Shown here piece after piece: positions 1-10,032 of a stretch of DNA of 64,000 nt. The stretch comes from Homoserinibacter gongjuensis (GTDB lineage: Bacteria; Actinomycetota; Actinomycetes; Actinomycetales; Microbacteriaceae): contig NZ_BSVA01000001.1 of assembly GCF_030161875.1 (NCBI RefSeq), positions 1,674,001 through 1,738,000 on the forward strand. The letters are read 5' to 3'. A program made the translations under genes and the position numbers. A model generated the notes under the pieces. That model was not told the origin of the DNA. It ran no database searches and worked only from the letters and a program-made list of their open reading frames with translations. Position 1 is the first letter of the stretch. Every line of letters begins with the position of its first letter.

Positions 1-1
1 C

Positions 2-1249
2 GCGCACTCCGGCTACGACGTGACCTTCGTGCGCAACGTCACCGACATCGACGACAAGGTGCTCGCGAACGCGAGCGAGCACGAGGAGTGGTGGGCCGTC
101 GCCTACCGCGTCGAGCTCGAGTTCACCGAGGCGTACCGCACGATCGGCATCCTGCCTCCCACCTACGAGCCCCGCGCCACCGCGAGCATCCCGCAGATGC
201 AGGAACTCATCAGCCGCCTCATCGAGCGCGGCCACGCGTACGTCGCTGACGACGGCTCAGGCGATGTGTACTTCGACGTGCGTACCTGGCCGAGCTACGG
301 CGAGCTCACGCGGCAGAAGCTCGACGACATGGCCGAATCGCCGGATGCCGCCACGCGCGGCAAGCGCGACCCGCGCGACTTCGCGCTCTGGAAGGGCACC
401 AAGCCCACCGAGCCGGAGTCGGCATCCTGGGCCTCCCCGTGGGGTGCCGGGCGCCCCGGATGGCACATCGAGTGCTCGGCGATGTCGCGCCGCTACCTGG
501 GGGCCGAGTTCGACATCCACGGTGGCGGACTCGACCTGCGCTTTCCGCACCACGAGAACGAACTCGCCCAGTCGACGGCTCTCGGCGACGGCTTCGCGCG
601 GTACTGGGTGCACAACGGCATCGTGATGGTCGAGGGCCAGAAGATGTCGAAGTCGCTCGGCAACTCGATCTACGCCTCGGAGTTCCTCGCCCTCGCGGCG
701 CCCGTGGTCGTGCGGTACTACCTCGCGAGCGCGCACTACCGCTCGACGATCGACTATCACCCGGGTGCGCTCGAGGAGGCCGAGGCGGCGCTCGATCGCG
801 TCGCCGGCTTCCTCGAACGCTCCGCACGTGTGCTCGAGGACGCCCAGGTGGCCGGGCCGGGAGACGGGCGCGTGCCCGACGCCTTCACGGCGGCGATGAA
901 CGACGACCTCGGCGTGCCCGAGGCGCTCGGCGTGCTGCACGAGACGGTGCGGGCCGGGAACAGCTCCTTGGATGCCGGCGACACCGCCCAGGTCGCCGTG
1001 TTGCGTGAGCGCGTGCGGGCGATGGCCGGGGTGCTCGGCGTCGATCCCACCTCGCCCGAGTGGGCGCACGAGGGCTCGCACGCCGTCGAGGCCGCTCTCG
1101 CATCGCTCGTCGAGAAGCTGCTCGCCGACCGAGCCGCCGCGCGCGCTGCCAAGGACTGGGCGGCATCCGACCGCATCCGTGATGAACTCGCCGCAGTGGG
1201 CATCACGATCGACGACACACCCGCGGGCTCTCGCTGGAGCCTCGCGTGA
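2..1249 (+). CDS. cysS: Cysteinyl-tRNA synthetase, 5'-truncated by the window edge
   Basis: Class I aminoacyl-tRNA synthetase that charges tRNA-Cys with cysteine using ATP in the cytosol. The reading frame is open from base 2 to the TGA at 1247-1249 (415 codons visible). About 50-60 N-terminal residues including the HIGH signature lie upstream of the window. Visible family marks are RNVTDIDDK near the left end, the zinc-site segment [10 protein letters not shown], the HHENE stretch and the KMSKS loop in [14 protein letters not shown] at base 20 is internal, not the start. The rlmB-type methyltransferase follows 25 bases downstream on the same strand, a common actinobacterial pairing and probably one transcript. 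Confidence 0.97.
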   Translation, partial: AHSGYDVTFVRNVTDIDDKVLANASEHEEWWAVAYRVELEFTEAYRTIGILPPTYEPRATASIPQMQELISRLIERGHAYVADDGSGDVYFDVRTWPSYGELTRQKLDDMAESPDAATRGKRDPRDFALWKGTKPTEPESASWASPWGAGRPGWHIECSAMSRRYLGAEFDIHGGGLDLRFPHHENELAQSTALGDGFARYWVHNGIVMVEGQKMSKSLGNSIYASEFLALAAPVVVRYYLASAHYRSTIDYHPGALEEAEAALDRVAGFLERSARVLEDAQVAGPGDGRVPDAFTAAMNDDLGVPEALGVLHETVRAGNSSLDAGDTAQVAVLRERVRAMAGVLGVDPTSPEWAHEGSHAVEAALASLVEKLLADRAAARAAKDWAASDRIRDELAAVGITIDDTPAGSRWSLA

Positions 1250-1274
1250 TGACACACCGACAGGGGAGCTGCTG

Positions 1275-2258
1275 ATGGCCAAGCCGGGACGCCCGGGGGC
1301 GCGCAAGACCAAGAAGGGTGCCACATCCGGCACCGGCGGCCACGGGCGCAAGGCGCTCGAGGGCAAGGGCCCGACCCCGAAGGCCGAGGACCGCAGCTGG
1401 CACGTCGCCGGCAAGCGCAAGGCCGCGAACGAGCGCCTCGAGGCGGCGCGGTCACGCCACGGCAAAGGTGGGGATGCGGTGGCCAAGCGGCCGGGCCGCC
1501 CGCGGAAGTCGGAGGATGCCGAACTCGTCACCGGGCGCAACTCCGTCGTCGAGGCGTTGCGGGCGCGCATCCCGGCGACGACGCTGTACGTCGCCGCCCG
1601 CGCCGACATGGACGACCGCATGAAGGAGGCGCTGTCCCTCGCGACGAAGCGCAACATCCCCGTGCTCGAGGTGATGCGCCCGGAGCTCGATCGCATGACG
1701 GGACCGGATGCCGTGCATCAGGGCGTCGCGCTCAAGGTGCCCGCCTATGAGTACGCGCACCCCATGGACCTGCTCGAGCGGGCCGTGGATTCCGGCAGCA
1801 CGCCGCTGCTGGTGGCGCTCGACGGCGTGACCGACCCCCGCAACCTCGGGGCGATCGTGCGCTCGGCGGCCGCGTTCGGCGCCCAGGGCGTGATCGTGCC
1901 GCAGCGCCGGTCGGTGGGCATGACGGCATCCGCGTGGAAGACCTCCGCGGGCGCGGCGGCGCGCGTGCCCGTCGCGATGGCGGCGAACCTCACGCAGGCG
2001 CTCACCGCCTTGAAGAAGCAGGGCGTCTTCGTACTCGGCCTCGACGGCGGAGGCGACACCCCGCTGCCCGGGATCTCGTTCGCCGACCGGCCGATCGTGA
2101 TCGTCGTGGGCAGCGAGGGCAAGGGCCTCTCGCGACTCGTGACCGAGACGTGCGACGCGATCGTGTCGATCCCGATCTCGGCCGACACCGAGTCGCTCAA
2201 CGCCGGCATCGCCGTGTCGGTCGCGCTCTACGAGGTCGCGAAGCTGCGCTCGGCCTGA
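1275..2258 (+). CDS. rlmB: 23S rRNA (guanosine-2'-O-)-methyltransferase, TrmH/SpoU family
   Basis: Predicted SAM-dependent 2'-O-ribose methyltransferase of the SPOUT class acting on 23S rRNA. The 327-residue product has a Lys/Arg/Gly-rich N-terminal extension of about 85 residues. A SpoU substrate-binding domain starts near ELVTGRNSVVEAL, and the knotted methyltransferase domain carries DPRNLGAIVRSA, GSEGKGLS and PISADTESLNAGIAVSVALYE (motifs 1-3). The ATG at 1275 is preceded by GGGGAG at 1263-1268; the frame is open further upstream but without family similarity. It sits just behind cysS. The basic extension is typical of actinobacterial members and may bind RNA (inference). TrmH rather than RlmB specificity cannot be excluded. 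Confidence 0.93.
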   Translation: MAKPGRPGARKTKKGATSGTGGHGRKALEGKGPTPKAEDRSWHVAGKRKAANERLEAARSRHGKGGDAVAKRPGRPRKSEDAELVTGRNSVVEALRARIPATTLYVAARADMDDRMKEALSLATKRNIPVLEVMRPELDRMTGPDAVHQGVALKVPAYEYAHPMDLLERAVDSGSTPLLVALDGVTDPRNLGAIVRSAAAFGAQGVIVPQRRSVGMTASAWKTSAGAAARVPVAMAANLTQALTALKKQGVFVLGLDGGGDTPLPGISFADRPIVIVVGSEGKGLSRLVTETCDAIVSIPISADTESLNAGIAVSVALYEVAKLRSA

Positions 2259-2274
2259 CCCTTAGGGTCGGGCG

Positions 2275-2745
2275 TCAGCCCTCGTCGAGGTACCGGCGGA
2301 TCGCCTCCGCCGCCGTCGCGTGGTCGACGACATCGGGCTCGCCTGAGGTCGTGATGGTGCCGACGACCTCGCCGTTCACGCGCAGCGGGATCGACCCGCC
2401 GTGCGCGCGCAGCAGCTCGTGGTCGACATCCGTGCGTGCCTCGAAGGGCGTGCCGGCCTCTTCGTGGCGGCGGCGCACCAGCAGCGACGGCTCGCCGAAC
2501 CGTTCGGCGACGGCCGCCTTGCCCGCGAGCCACGGGTCGTTGCCGGGGCCGGACGCGCCGAGCTTCGCCTGGAAGACCACGTCGCCCCGCAGTACGATGC
2601 GAACCGCGAGGTCGAGCCCGCGCTCGTCGATCACCTCGAGAGCCGCGAGGCCGAGGCCCACGGCGTCGTCGTTGTCGAACGCGGGAACGTCGAACACCGG
2701 CTCACGTTCGAGGTCGGCCACGGTGTACTCCGGGAGCTCGCTCAT
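2275..2745 (-). CDS. UPF0303 / GlcG-HbpS-like (DUF336) family protein
   Basis: A 156-residue soluble protein of the UPF0303 branch of the heme-degrading/GlcG/HbpS fold. The conserved C-terminal half is seen as HELLRAHGGSIPLRVNGEVV followed by a GTITTSGEPDVVDHA segment; biochemical function in this branch is not established. The start chosen is the ATG at 2745, whose A is shared with the TGA of the upstream DUF4032 gene (TGATG), indicating translational coupling. An in-frame ATG seven codons earlier (2763) lies inside the upstream gene. It converges with rlmB across a 16-base gap. Confidence 0.85.
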   Translation of the reverse strand: MSELPEYTVADLEREPVFDVPAFDNDDAVGLGLAALEVIDERGLDLAVRIVLRGDVVFQAKLGASGPGNDPWLAGKAAVAERFGEPSLLVRRRHEEAGTPFEARTDVDHELLRAHGGSIPLRVNGEVVGTITTSGEPDVVDHATAAEAIRRYLDEG

Positions 2746-4031
2746 CAGACCTTGTCTCTCCAATCCTCTTCGCCGTCGTCGACGACCGCGACCGGAAGCG
2801 TGATGGCCGAGGTCTGCGGACCCACGACGGTCACCTCATCACGACGGTGCCGCAGCACGGTGTCGACGTAGGAGGTGAGTGCCTCGGCGAGCGGCACGTT
2901 GCGCTTCTGCTCCTGCGAGAGGTACCAGCGGTGGTCGAGCAGCTGGTGGAACACCTCGGCCGGCTCGAGCTTGCCGCGCAGCTCACGCGGGATCGAGCGC
3001 ACGACCGGCTCGAACACCGACACGAGCCACTCGTGAGCCACCATCTCCTCGTCCTCGTCCGACTTGCCGCGCATGGCGCGATAGGAGTCGAGGTCGTTGA
3101 GCAGGCGGCGGGCCTGGTTCTCGCCGGCGTCGAGCCCGGTGAGCCGCAGCAGGCGCCGCGAGTGGTGACCCGCGTCGACGACCTTGGGCTGGATCCGCAC
3201 CTGGGTTCCGCCATCGGCCGTGCGGATCGACATCTCCTCGATGTCGAATCCGAGCTCGTTGAGGCGCTCCACCCGCTCGCGGATGCGCCACCGCTCCGAC
3301 TGCGGGAAGGTCTCGGATGCGGTCAACTCGCGCCACAGTGAGCGGTACGCCGCGACGATGCCGTCGGCGATCTCGACGGGGTCGACGGCCTCGTCGAGGC
3401 GGCCGCCGGACTGCAGGTCGAGCAGCTCGCCCGCGATGTTGATGCGCGCGACCTCGAGGTCGTTCTCGCGCTGTCCGTTGGAGAGCCCGCCCTCGTAGAG
3501 CTTTCCCGTCTCGGCGTCGACGAGGTACGCGGCGAACGCTCCCGCATCCCGGCGGAAGAGCGTGTTGGAGAGCGACACGTCGCCCCAGTAGAAGCCCACG
3601 AGGTGCAGGCGCGCCAATAGCAGCGCGAGGGCGTCGACGAGGCGCGTCGCGGTGTCGGGCCGCAGGGCCTGCGAGTAGAGCGCGCGGTAGGGCAGTGAGA
3701 ACTTGAGATGGCGGGTGACGAGCGCGGGCGCGAGCTCCTCGCCGTCGTCCGCGACGCGGCCCGTGACGACCGCGACGGGTTCGACGCACGGCACCTCGAG
3801 GCGCTGCAGGGTGCGCAGCAGCTCGTACTCGCGGCGGGCGAGCTCGGCGGTCGTCTCCTTCACGGCGACGATGTAGCCCTCGAGGTGCACGAAACGCACG
3901 AGGTGGCGCGAGATGCCCTTCGGCAGCGCGGCGATGGTCTCATCCGGCCAGATCTCCAGCGGCAGATCCCACGGCAGATCGAGCAGCGCCGGGTCGGGCA
4001 CGGCGGAGGTGATCGAGAGGCTGGAGCTCAC
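2745..4031 (-). CDS. DUF4032 domain-containing protein (kinase-like N-terminus)
   Basis: A 428-residue protein of the actinobacterial DUF4032 family. The N-terminal part resembles lipopolysaccharide-kinase/protein-kinase-like folds: VAVKET as the beta-3 lysine strand, LLARLHLVGFYWGDVSLSNTLF as a catalytic-loop-like HxxGxxxGD segment, and YLVDAETGKL as a DxE magnesium-loop equivalent. The C-terminal domain is specific to the family and of unknown function. The start is a GTG at 4031; the -10-like hexamer TAGGCT (minus strand, 4038-4043) ends six bases before it, so the mRNA is probably leaderless. It overlaps the downstream UPF0303 gene by one base. Substrate unknown. Confidence 0.88.
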   Translation of the reverse strand: MSSSLSITSAVPDPALLDLPWDLPLEIWPDETIAALPKGISRHLVRFVHLEGYIVAVKETTAELARREYELLRTLQRLEVPCVEPVAVVTGRVADDGEELAPALVTRHLKFSLPYRALYSQALRPDTATRLVDALALLLARLHLVGFYWGDVSLSNTLFRRDAGAFAAYLVDAETGKLYEGGLSNGQRENDLEVARINIAGELLDLQSGGRLDEAVDPVEIADGIVAAYRSLWRELTASETFPQSERWRIRERVERLNELGFDIEEMSIRTADGGTQVRIQPKVVDAGHHSRRLLRLTGLDAGENQARRLLNDLDSYRAMRGKSDEDEEMVAHEWLVSVFEPVVRSIPRELRGKLEPAEVFHQLLDHRWYLSQEQKRNVPLAEALTSYVDTVLRHRRDEVTVVGPQTSAITLPVAVVDDGEEDWRDKV

Positions 4032-4048
4032 GTCTCGAGCCTAGGGTG

Positions 4049-4118
4049 CAAACGCTGCAGCGGTACGCCTGGTGCGGCAGTGATGACAGGCGCGGGCGGC
4101 GAAGAGCTACAGCGTTTG
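4049..4118. repeat. 70-base terminal-inverted-repeat element, copy 1
   Basis: Begins CAAACGCTGCAGCGGTACGC and ends GGCGAAGAGCTACAGCGTTTG, so both ends carry CAAACGCTGYAGC facing inward. A second element of exactly 70 bases lies at 56267-56336. Read in opposite orientation the two share an internal CAGnnATGACnGGCGC core. It lies between the DUF4032 promoter and the terminator of the sugar-ABC ATPase gene. No coding capacity. Confidence 0.8.
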
Positions 4119-4132
4119 GCAGAGAAAACGGC

Positions 4133-4163
4133 GGAGGCCGCACCCGAGATGGGCGCGGCCTCC
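4133..4163 (-). terminator. Rho-independent terminator of the sugar-ABC ATPase gene
   Basis: Perfect nine-base-pair stem GGAGGCCGC (4133-4141) / GCGGCCTCC (4155-4163). On the minus strand it is followed by a GTTTT tract (4125-4129), 18 bases after the stop codon of the ATPase gene at 4181. Confidence 0.75.
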
Positions 4164-4180
4164 GGTGACGGGGATGCGGT

Positions 4181-5290
<1,110 letters not shown>

Positions 5291-5489
5291 GGTGATTCGT
5301 TCTCCTTCACCGGCAGGTACGTGCCGGACGATCCGTAGTGAATGGAAAGACCGCCGGCGTCGGTGCCGACGATCCCGGCAAGTATGACACAGCAACGCAG
5401 TGCCGCCGTGCCCGGGTCGCGTGGAGGTTCAGGATGCGTGCGGGCGGCTCCCAGATTGGCTCCCTAGCATCGCAGGGCGGCCCGCCCGA

Positions 5490-5520
5490 TTGGCGCCGTG
5501 CCGCGTGCGCGTCGTATTCT
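5490..5520 (+). promoter_or_regulatory. Candidate promoter of the DsbA-like gene
   Basis: TTGGCG at 5490-5495 and TATTCT at 5515-5520 are separated by 19 bases, 35 bases before the ATG at 5555. A TAGCAT hexamer at 5465-5470 is an alternative -10. The rest of the 264-base divergent spacer shows nothing I can name. Confidence 0.35.
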
Positions 5521-5554
5521 CTCGAACGCGCTCCATACCCGAGGACGAGGATCG

Positions 5555-6490
5555 ATGACGTACGGCGAGCCCGATCGCGCGGAGCCCGGCAGCAGTGACG
5601 CCCGGGCCGCGGCGAAAGAGCGCGCCCGCGAACTGCGTGCCCTGCACCGCAAGCAGGAGCGTCGCCGTCGACTCATCGTGCAGCTGAGCGTGCTGGGTGG
5701 GGCGCTCGTCGTCATCGGCATCGTCGCGGTGACCCTCATCAGCATGAACCAGTCGCCCGAGCGCGGTCCGCTCAACATGGCGAGCGACGGCATCAAGATC
5801 GGCACCGACCTCACGGCCGTGCGCACCGGTGGCCTGGCCCCGAGCTCGACCCCGGTGCCATCGGAGGTCAATCCGGTCGATGTCGTCGAGATCCGCATCT
5901 ACGTCGACTACCTCTGTGCCAACTGCGGCACCTTCGACCGCAAGAACTCGGAGCAGTTGCGCACCTGGGTGAGCTCGGGCGCCGCGACCCTGGAGATCCA
6001 CCCGATCGCGCTGCTCACCACGAAGTCGGCGGGAGGCTCGCAGTACTCCTTGCGTGCCGCCAACGCGGCCGCCTGCGTGGCCGAGTACTCGCCCGACAGC
6101 TTCTTCGACTTCCACGAGGCGCTCTTCCGCGATCAGCCGGAGGAGGGCTCGGAGGGGCTCACCGACGAGCAGCTCGTGCAGCGTGCGAGCAAGGCGGGCG
6201 TCACCAACCTCTCCAAGGTCGCGACGTGCATCGAGAAGCGGCGGTTCACGAGCTGGGTGCAGCAGGCCACCGTGCGCGCGCTCAACGGCCCCATCCCCGA
6301 CGCCGACATCGAGGCGATCACGACGGCGCCCACGATCATCGTCAACGGCAAGAGGTTCCAGTACACGAAGGAGTTCGACGCCAAGGAGCTCGCGCAGTTC
6401 GTGACCGAGGTGCAGGGCGACGAGTACACGGCCACTCCCGAGCCGACGCCGCCGCCCACACCGAGCGCGACGCCGACGCCGGTAGGCTGA
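5555..6490 (+). CDS. Membrane-anchored DsbA-family thioredoxin-fold protein
   Basis: A 311-residue probable thiol-disulfide oxidoreductase facing the outside. An Ala/Arg-rich cytoplasmic N-terminus of about 45 residues precedes one membrane helix (residues about 46-68). The thioredoxin-4/DsbA domain follows with the active-site motif CANC in YVDYLCANCGTFDR and the cis-proline loop TAPTIIVNGKRF. The C-terminus is a Pro/Thr tail rich in TPxPTP repeats. The ATG at 5555 follows GAGGACGAGG; the frame is open upstream to 5498 without similarity. Likely role is oxidation or isomerisation of exported proteins, possibly with the VKOR protein at 47.7-48.3 kb (inference). A tRNA gene follows 23 bases later. 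Confidence 0.88.
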   Translation: MTYGEPDRAEPGSSDARAAAKERARELRALHRKQERRRRLIVQLSVLGGALVVIGIVAVTLISMNQSPERGPLNMASDGIKIGTDLTAVRTGGLAPSSTPVPSEVNPVDVVEIRIYVDYLCANCGTFDRKNSEQLRTWVSSGAATLEIHPIALLTTKSAGGSQYSLRAANAAACVAEYSPDSFFDFHEALFRDQPEEGSEGLTDEQLVQRASKAGVTNLSKVATCIEKRRFTSWVQQATVRALNGPIPDADIEAITTAPTIIVNGKRFQYTKEFDAKELAQFVTEVQGDEYTATPEPTPPPTPSATPTPVG

Positions 6491-6513
6491 TGCGCGGCGC
6501 CGCCGCGGCGCAC

Positions 6514-6587
6514 GCCTCCTTAGCTCAGTCGGCCAGAGCATCGCTCTTGTAAAGCGAGGGTCGTCGGTTCGAATCCGACAGGAGGCT
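6514..6587 (+). tRNA. tRNA-Thr (anticodon TGT)
   Basis: Seventy-four bases. Acceptor stem GCCTCCT / AGGAGGC, D-arm with GCTCAGTCGGCCAGAGC, anticodon stem TCGCT / AGCGA enclosing loop CTTGTAA (TGT at its centre) and T-arm GTCGG-TTCGAAT-CCGAC. CCA is not encoded. It reads ACA codons. Confidence 0.95.
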
Positions 6588-6608
6588 CAGAGACCGAAAC
6601 GGGGGTCG

Positions 6609-7598
6609 ATGTCACACGACCATGCACTGCGTCCCTTCGTGACGAGCATCGCGGTCACCGTCGCCGTGGTCGTCGGCGGGTTCATCGCGCTGCAGGCCCG
6701 CATCAACGGCGAGCTCGCGCTCGAACTGCACGACGGGATCGTCACGGCCCTCATCTCGTTCGGCACCGGAACGGTCGTGCTCGGCCTCGCACTGCTCGTC
6801 TGGTCGCCGGGGCGACGGGGCATCGTGCGCATCCGGGATGCGGTGCGCGAGCGCCGGATGACGGTGTGGTTCCTGTTCGGGGGCGTCGCCGGCGCGCTCA
6901 TGGTGGTGTCGCAGGGGGTGACCGCCCCGATCGTCGGGGTGGCGCTGTTCACGGTCGCGCTCGTCGGCGGTCAGACGGTCGGATCGCTCATCCTCGACCG
7001 CCGCGGGGTCGGCACGATGCCGGCGAAGCCGCTGACGCTCACGCGGATGCTGGGCGCGCTGCTCGCGGTCGCTGCGGTCGCGTGGGCGGTGTCCGACCGC
7101 CTGCAGACCGGGGTGCCGTGGTGGCTGCTCGTGCTGCCCTTCGTGGCCGGGGCCGGCACCTCGTGGCAGCAGGCCGTCAACGGGCAGCTGCGCGGCGCAT
7201 CCGGCTCGGTGCTGAGCGCGAGCTTCGTGAGCTTCCTCGCCGGAACCGCCGTGCTGGCCATCGCGAGTTGGATCGACCTCGCGAGCACGGGCGCCCGCCT
7301 CGAGTTTCCGGCGGAGCCCTGGCTGTACGCCGGGGGCGTCATCGGCATCGTCTTCATCGCGAGCGCGGCGGCGATCGTCCCGCTCACGGGAGTGCTGCTG
7401 TTCGGGCTCGCGACGATCGTCGGTCAGCTGGGCGCCGCTGTGCTGCTCGACCTGTTGCTGCCGGTGGCCGATGCGGGCCTCGACCTCGCGACGGTGGGCG
7501 GCGCCGTGTTCGCGGTGCTGGCGCTCGCGGTGGCGGCATTCCGACGCCCCGGGCGCCGGGCGCGCGTCACAGACTCGACAGGTGCTTCTTCGCGTTGA
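6609..7598 (+). CDS. DMT-superfamily transporter, YdcZ/DUF606 type
   Basis: A 329-residue integral membrane protein with about ten hydrophobic helices arranged as two DUF606-like halves. Repeat marks are GGFIALQARINGELA in the first half and AGAGTSWQQAVNGQL in the second: each half has a Gln followed by an Asn-Gly after the first helix. The family is assigned to drug/metabolite export but the substrate is unknown. The ATG at 6609 follows GGGGG at 6601-6605. The 3' end overlaps the convergent nitroreductase gene by 32 bases, so transcripts of the two genes are mutually antisense there. Confidence 0.85.
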   Translation: MSHDHALRPFVTSIAVTVAVVVGGFIALQARINGELALELHDGIVTALISFGTGTVVLGLALLVWSPGRRGIVRIRDAVRERRMTVWFLFGGVAGALMVVSQGVTAPIVGVALFTVALVGGQTVGSLILDRRGVGTMPAKPLTLTRMLGALLAVAAVAWAVSDRLQTGVPWWLLVLPFVAGAGTSWQQAVNGQLRGASGSVLSASFVSFLAGTAVLAIASWIDLASTGARLEFPAEPWLYAGGVIGIVFIASAAAIVPLTGVLLFGLATIVGQLGAAVLLDLLLPVADAGLDLATVGGAVFAVLALAVAAFRRPGRRARVTDSTGASSR

Positions 7599-8091
7599 TC
7601 GGTGCGCGCCGCCCGCTCTTCTTGGCGGGCCTGGCCCCCACGTAGAGCCAGCCCAGCAGCCGCTCCTCGGGGGCGAGCCCGTGGGCGCGGTGCACGGCAT
7701 CCGCGCGCGTGTAGTGCCCCGAACGCCACATGACGCCCCAGCCTGCCTCGTCGAGCAGCAGGCTCAGCGCGTGAGCGACACCGGATGCCACGGCCTCCTG
7801 CTCCCAGTCGGGCACCTTGGCGCTCGGCTGGGGCGACACGACGACGGCGAGCAGCAACGGCGCGCGCAACGGCTTGCGGGCGAGCTTCTCGGCGTCCGAT
7901 CCGGATGCACCGCTCGCCTCCGCGATCGCCCGTCCGACGCGCTCGCGCGCCTCGCCCCTGATCGCGATCACCCGCCACGGCCGCAACGCGGCGTGATCGG
8001 CGACGGTGCCCGCCACCTCGATCGCGCGACGCAACTGCTTGTCGCTCGGCGCATCATCGCCGACGGAGGAGTGAGACCGCCGCCGCAGCAT
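7567..8091 (-). CDS. Nitroreductase-family protein
   Basis: A 174-residue FMN-type nitroreductase-fold protein. Recognisable are the N-terminal DHAALRPWRVIAIRG (the H-S/A-RPWR flavin-site segment), a helical middle and the C-terminal RLLGWLYVGARP (conserved G-x-hydrophobic-x-G strand). It is short for the family (usually 180-220), lacking part of the N-terminal dimerisation helix. Electron donor and substrate are not deducible. It reads convergently with the DMT transporter and is followed upstream, on the same strand, by msrB, so both could serve redox stress (inference). Confidence 0.8.
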   Translation of the reverse strand: MLRRRSHSSVGDDAPSDKQLRRAIEVAGTVADHAALRPWRVIAIRGEARERVGRAIAEASGASGSDAEKLARKPLRAPLLLAVVVSPQPSAKVPDWEQEAVASGVAHALSLLLDEAGWGVMWRSGHYTRADAVHRAHGLAPEERLLGWLYVGARPAKKSGRRAPINAKKHLSSL

Positions 8092-8122
8092 CGCCCCGGC
8101 AACGGCCCTCTCTCGGGCACCG

Positions 8123-8557
8123 TCAGCTCTCGGCCGACTCGCTCTGCGTGGCCTCCTCGGGCACGGCCTGGAAGCCGAGCGAGAGCGAGTTCATGCAGTA
8201 GCGCAGTCCCGTGGGCGTGCCGAACCCGTCGTCGAAGACGTGTCCCAGGTGCCCGCCGCAGGTGGCGCAGCGCACCTCGGTGCGCACCATGCCGAGCGAG
8301 GTGTCCTCGAGCAGCTGAACGGCATCCGGGTTGACCGAATCGTAGAAGCTCGGCCAGCCGCAGCCCGAATCGAACTTCGTGCCGCTCTTGAACAGCTCGG
8401 CGCCGCACGCCGCACAGGTGTAGAGGCCCGCGCGGTGCTCGTCGAGCAGCTCACCCGTCCAGGCGCGCTCGGTGCCCGCCTGCCGCAGCACGCGGAAGCG
8501 GTCTTCGCCGAGCTCCTCGCGCCACTGCTCATCCGTCTTGGTGACCTTGTACCCCAT
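8123..8557 (-). CDS. msrB: Peptide-methionine (R)-S-oxide reductase
   Basis: Reduces methionine-R-sulfoxide in proteins with thioredoxin as donor. The 144-residue product shows the zinc-binding pairs CAACGAELF and CATCGGHLGHVF, the substrate segment SGCGWPSFYDS and the catalytic cysteine in RYCMNSLSL. The start chosen is the ATG at 8557, preceded by AGGAAGGG at six bases. In-frame ATGs further upstream lack a ribosome site. Confidence 0.96.
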   Translation of the reverse strand: MGYKVTKTDEQWREELGEDRFRVLRQAGTERAWTGELLDEHRAGLYTCAACGAELFKSGTKFDSGCGWPSFYDSVNPDAVQLLEDTSLGMVRTEVRCATCGGHLGHVFDDGFGTPTGLRYCMNSLSLGFQAVPEEATQSESAES

Positions 8558-8651
8558 CGCGTTCCCTTCCTCGTCCATCGTAGGAGCCGGTCTCGGGCTC
8601 CGCTTGATGCAACGTCGCGGGACGACATCGAGTTCCCGCATGATGGGCGGC

Positions 8652-9662
8652 ATGGCTGAATCGACCCGCGAGTGGTACCTGCGGGCCGCGCGCGAGCTCG
8701 CGGCGACCTCGTCGCGTCAGGTGGAGTGGTGTCGCGGGGTGGCCGACGACCCCCGCATGATCGGGTTGCTCGAGTCGGTGCCGCGCGCCGCCCGGCAGCC
8801 CTCTCTGCTGTTCGCGGTCGCCGCGTACCTCGGGGTTCCGGCAGCGCCGTATCCGGCGTGGGCGGATGCCGTGCTCGCCCGCGCGGACGCGGTCGCCGCC
8901 GAACTGCCGCGGCGACGCGTACAGACCAACGAGCCCGCCCGCAGCGTGCCGCTCGCGGTCGCCCTCGCGCGCATCCCCGGGCCGATCGCCCTCATCGAGC
9001 TCGGTGCCTCGGCGGGTCTGTGCCTGCTGGCGGATCGTTACGGGTACCGGTTCCGCAGTTCCGAGGCAGAGGCGGTGCGGCTCGGCGACGGCACCCCCGT
9101 GCTCGAGGCGGAACTCGACGCGTGCCTCGTGCCGTCCGCGCTGCCCGACATCCGCTGGCGGTGCGGCATCGACCTCGCGCCCCTCGATCCCACCGACGCC
9201 GACGCGCGACGCTGGCTCGAGGCGTCGCTGCCTCCCGACCGCCCGGAGCGGCTCGCACGCCTGCGCGCGGCCCTCGCCCGGGCCTCCCGCGGCACCCCGC
9301 GCGTAATGACGGGCGACGCGCTCGACGCGCTCCCGGCGCTCGCGGCCGAGGCGCCGCGCGGGACGAGTCTCGTGGTCGCCTCGCTCGGCACGGCCGTCTA
9401 CCTGCCGCCGGCCGATCGCGAACGGCTCCTGGCCGGCATCCGGGCGGTGGGCGCTCGCGCGGTGACCTTCGAGGCGCGTTCCGCGGTGCCGGAGGTGCGC
9501 GCACGCTGGGACGCGCTCGCGGCCGAGGGGCGTGCGGATGCCGATGCGAGCTTCGTGCTCGCGATCGACGGGGAGCCGATCGCGAGCGGCAGCGCGCACG
9601 GCGACCGTCTCGTCTGCGTGCGCCCCGCGGGTCGCACCGGCACAGACGAGTTCCGCTCGTAG
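8652..9662 (+). CDS. DUF2332 domain-containing protein
   Basis: A 336-residue protein of DUF2332, a family with no assigned function. Family segments seen are SLLFAVAAYLG near residue 55, the GASAGLCLLADRY motif (resembling a methyltransferase glycine loop) near residue 115, and SLVVASLGTAVYLPPADR in the C-terminal half. A SAM-dependent methyltransferase-like fold is plausible but unproven. Starts at 8640, 8643 and 8652 are all in frame; 8652 gives the usual family N-terminus. It is divergent from msrB. Confidence 0.82.
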   Translation: MAESTREWYLRAARELAATSSRQVEWCRGVADDPRMIGLLESVPRAARQPSLLFAVAAYLGVPAAPYPAWADAVLARADAVAAELPRRRVQTNEPARSVPLAVALARIPGPIALIELGASAGLCLLADRYGYRFRSSEAEAVRLGDGTPVLEAELDACLVPSALPDIRWRCGIDLAPLDPTDADARRWLEASLPPDRPERLARLRAALARASRGTPRVMTGDALDALPALAAEAPRGTSLVVASLGTAVYLPPADRERLLAGIRAVGARAVTFEARSAVPEVRARWDALAAEGRADADASFVLAIDGEPIASGSAHGDRLVCVRPAGRTGTDEFRS

Positions 9663-9717
9663 GCTGACCCCGACACGGCCTGTCGGCCGTCGTCGACGCG
9701 GTCGAGAGGTGGTGCGC

Positions 9718-10032
9718 ATGGCGACGAGCAGCGGCGCGGCACGCCTCGACCCCGACGCCTCCGCCGGGGGCCTCGACGCCTTCTCGGTGCGCCTGCTCGC
9801 CTTCGAGGACGCCTGGTCGGGGCGCACGGGAGCCAAGGCCTCGGCGATCCGCGCAGAATTCGGTGTGGCGCCCGCACGCTACTATCAGCTTCTGTCGGCC
9901 ATACTCGATTCGCCGACAGCGCTGCGCCACGATCCGCTCCTGGTGCGTCGCTTGCAGCGGATGCGGGATTCCCGCGCCGCAGCCCGTGCCGCCCGCACCT
10001 TCCGCATCGACACCCAGGACCCGATCGACTAG
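9718..10032 (+). CDS. DUF3263 domain-containing protein
   Basis: A 104-residue actinobacterial DUF3263 protein: FSVRLLAFEDAWSG, GAKASAIRAEFG and ARYYQLLSAILD form a compact helical domain resembling a helix-turn-helix, followed by a basic tail. It is probably a small DNA-binding protein (inference). The ATG at 9718 follows GAGAGG. Its TAG at 10030-10032 directly abuts the ATG of the LytR_C gene, a pair conserved in actinobacteria. Confidence 0.85.
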   Translation: MATSSGAARLDPDASAGGLDAFSVRLLAFEDAWSGRTGAKASAIRAEFGVAPARYYQLLSAILDSPTALRHDPLLVRRLQRMRDSRAAARAARTFRIDTQDPID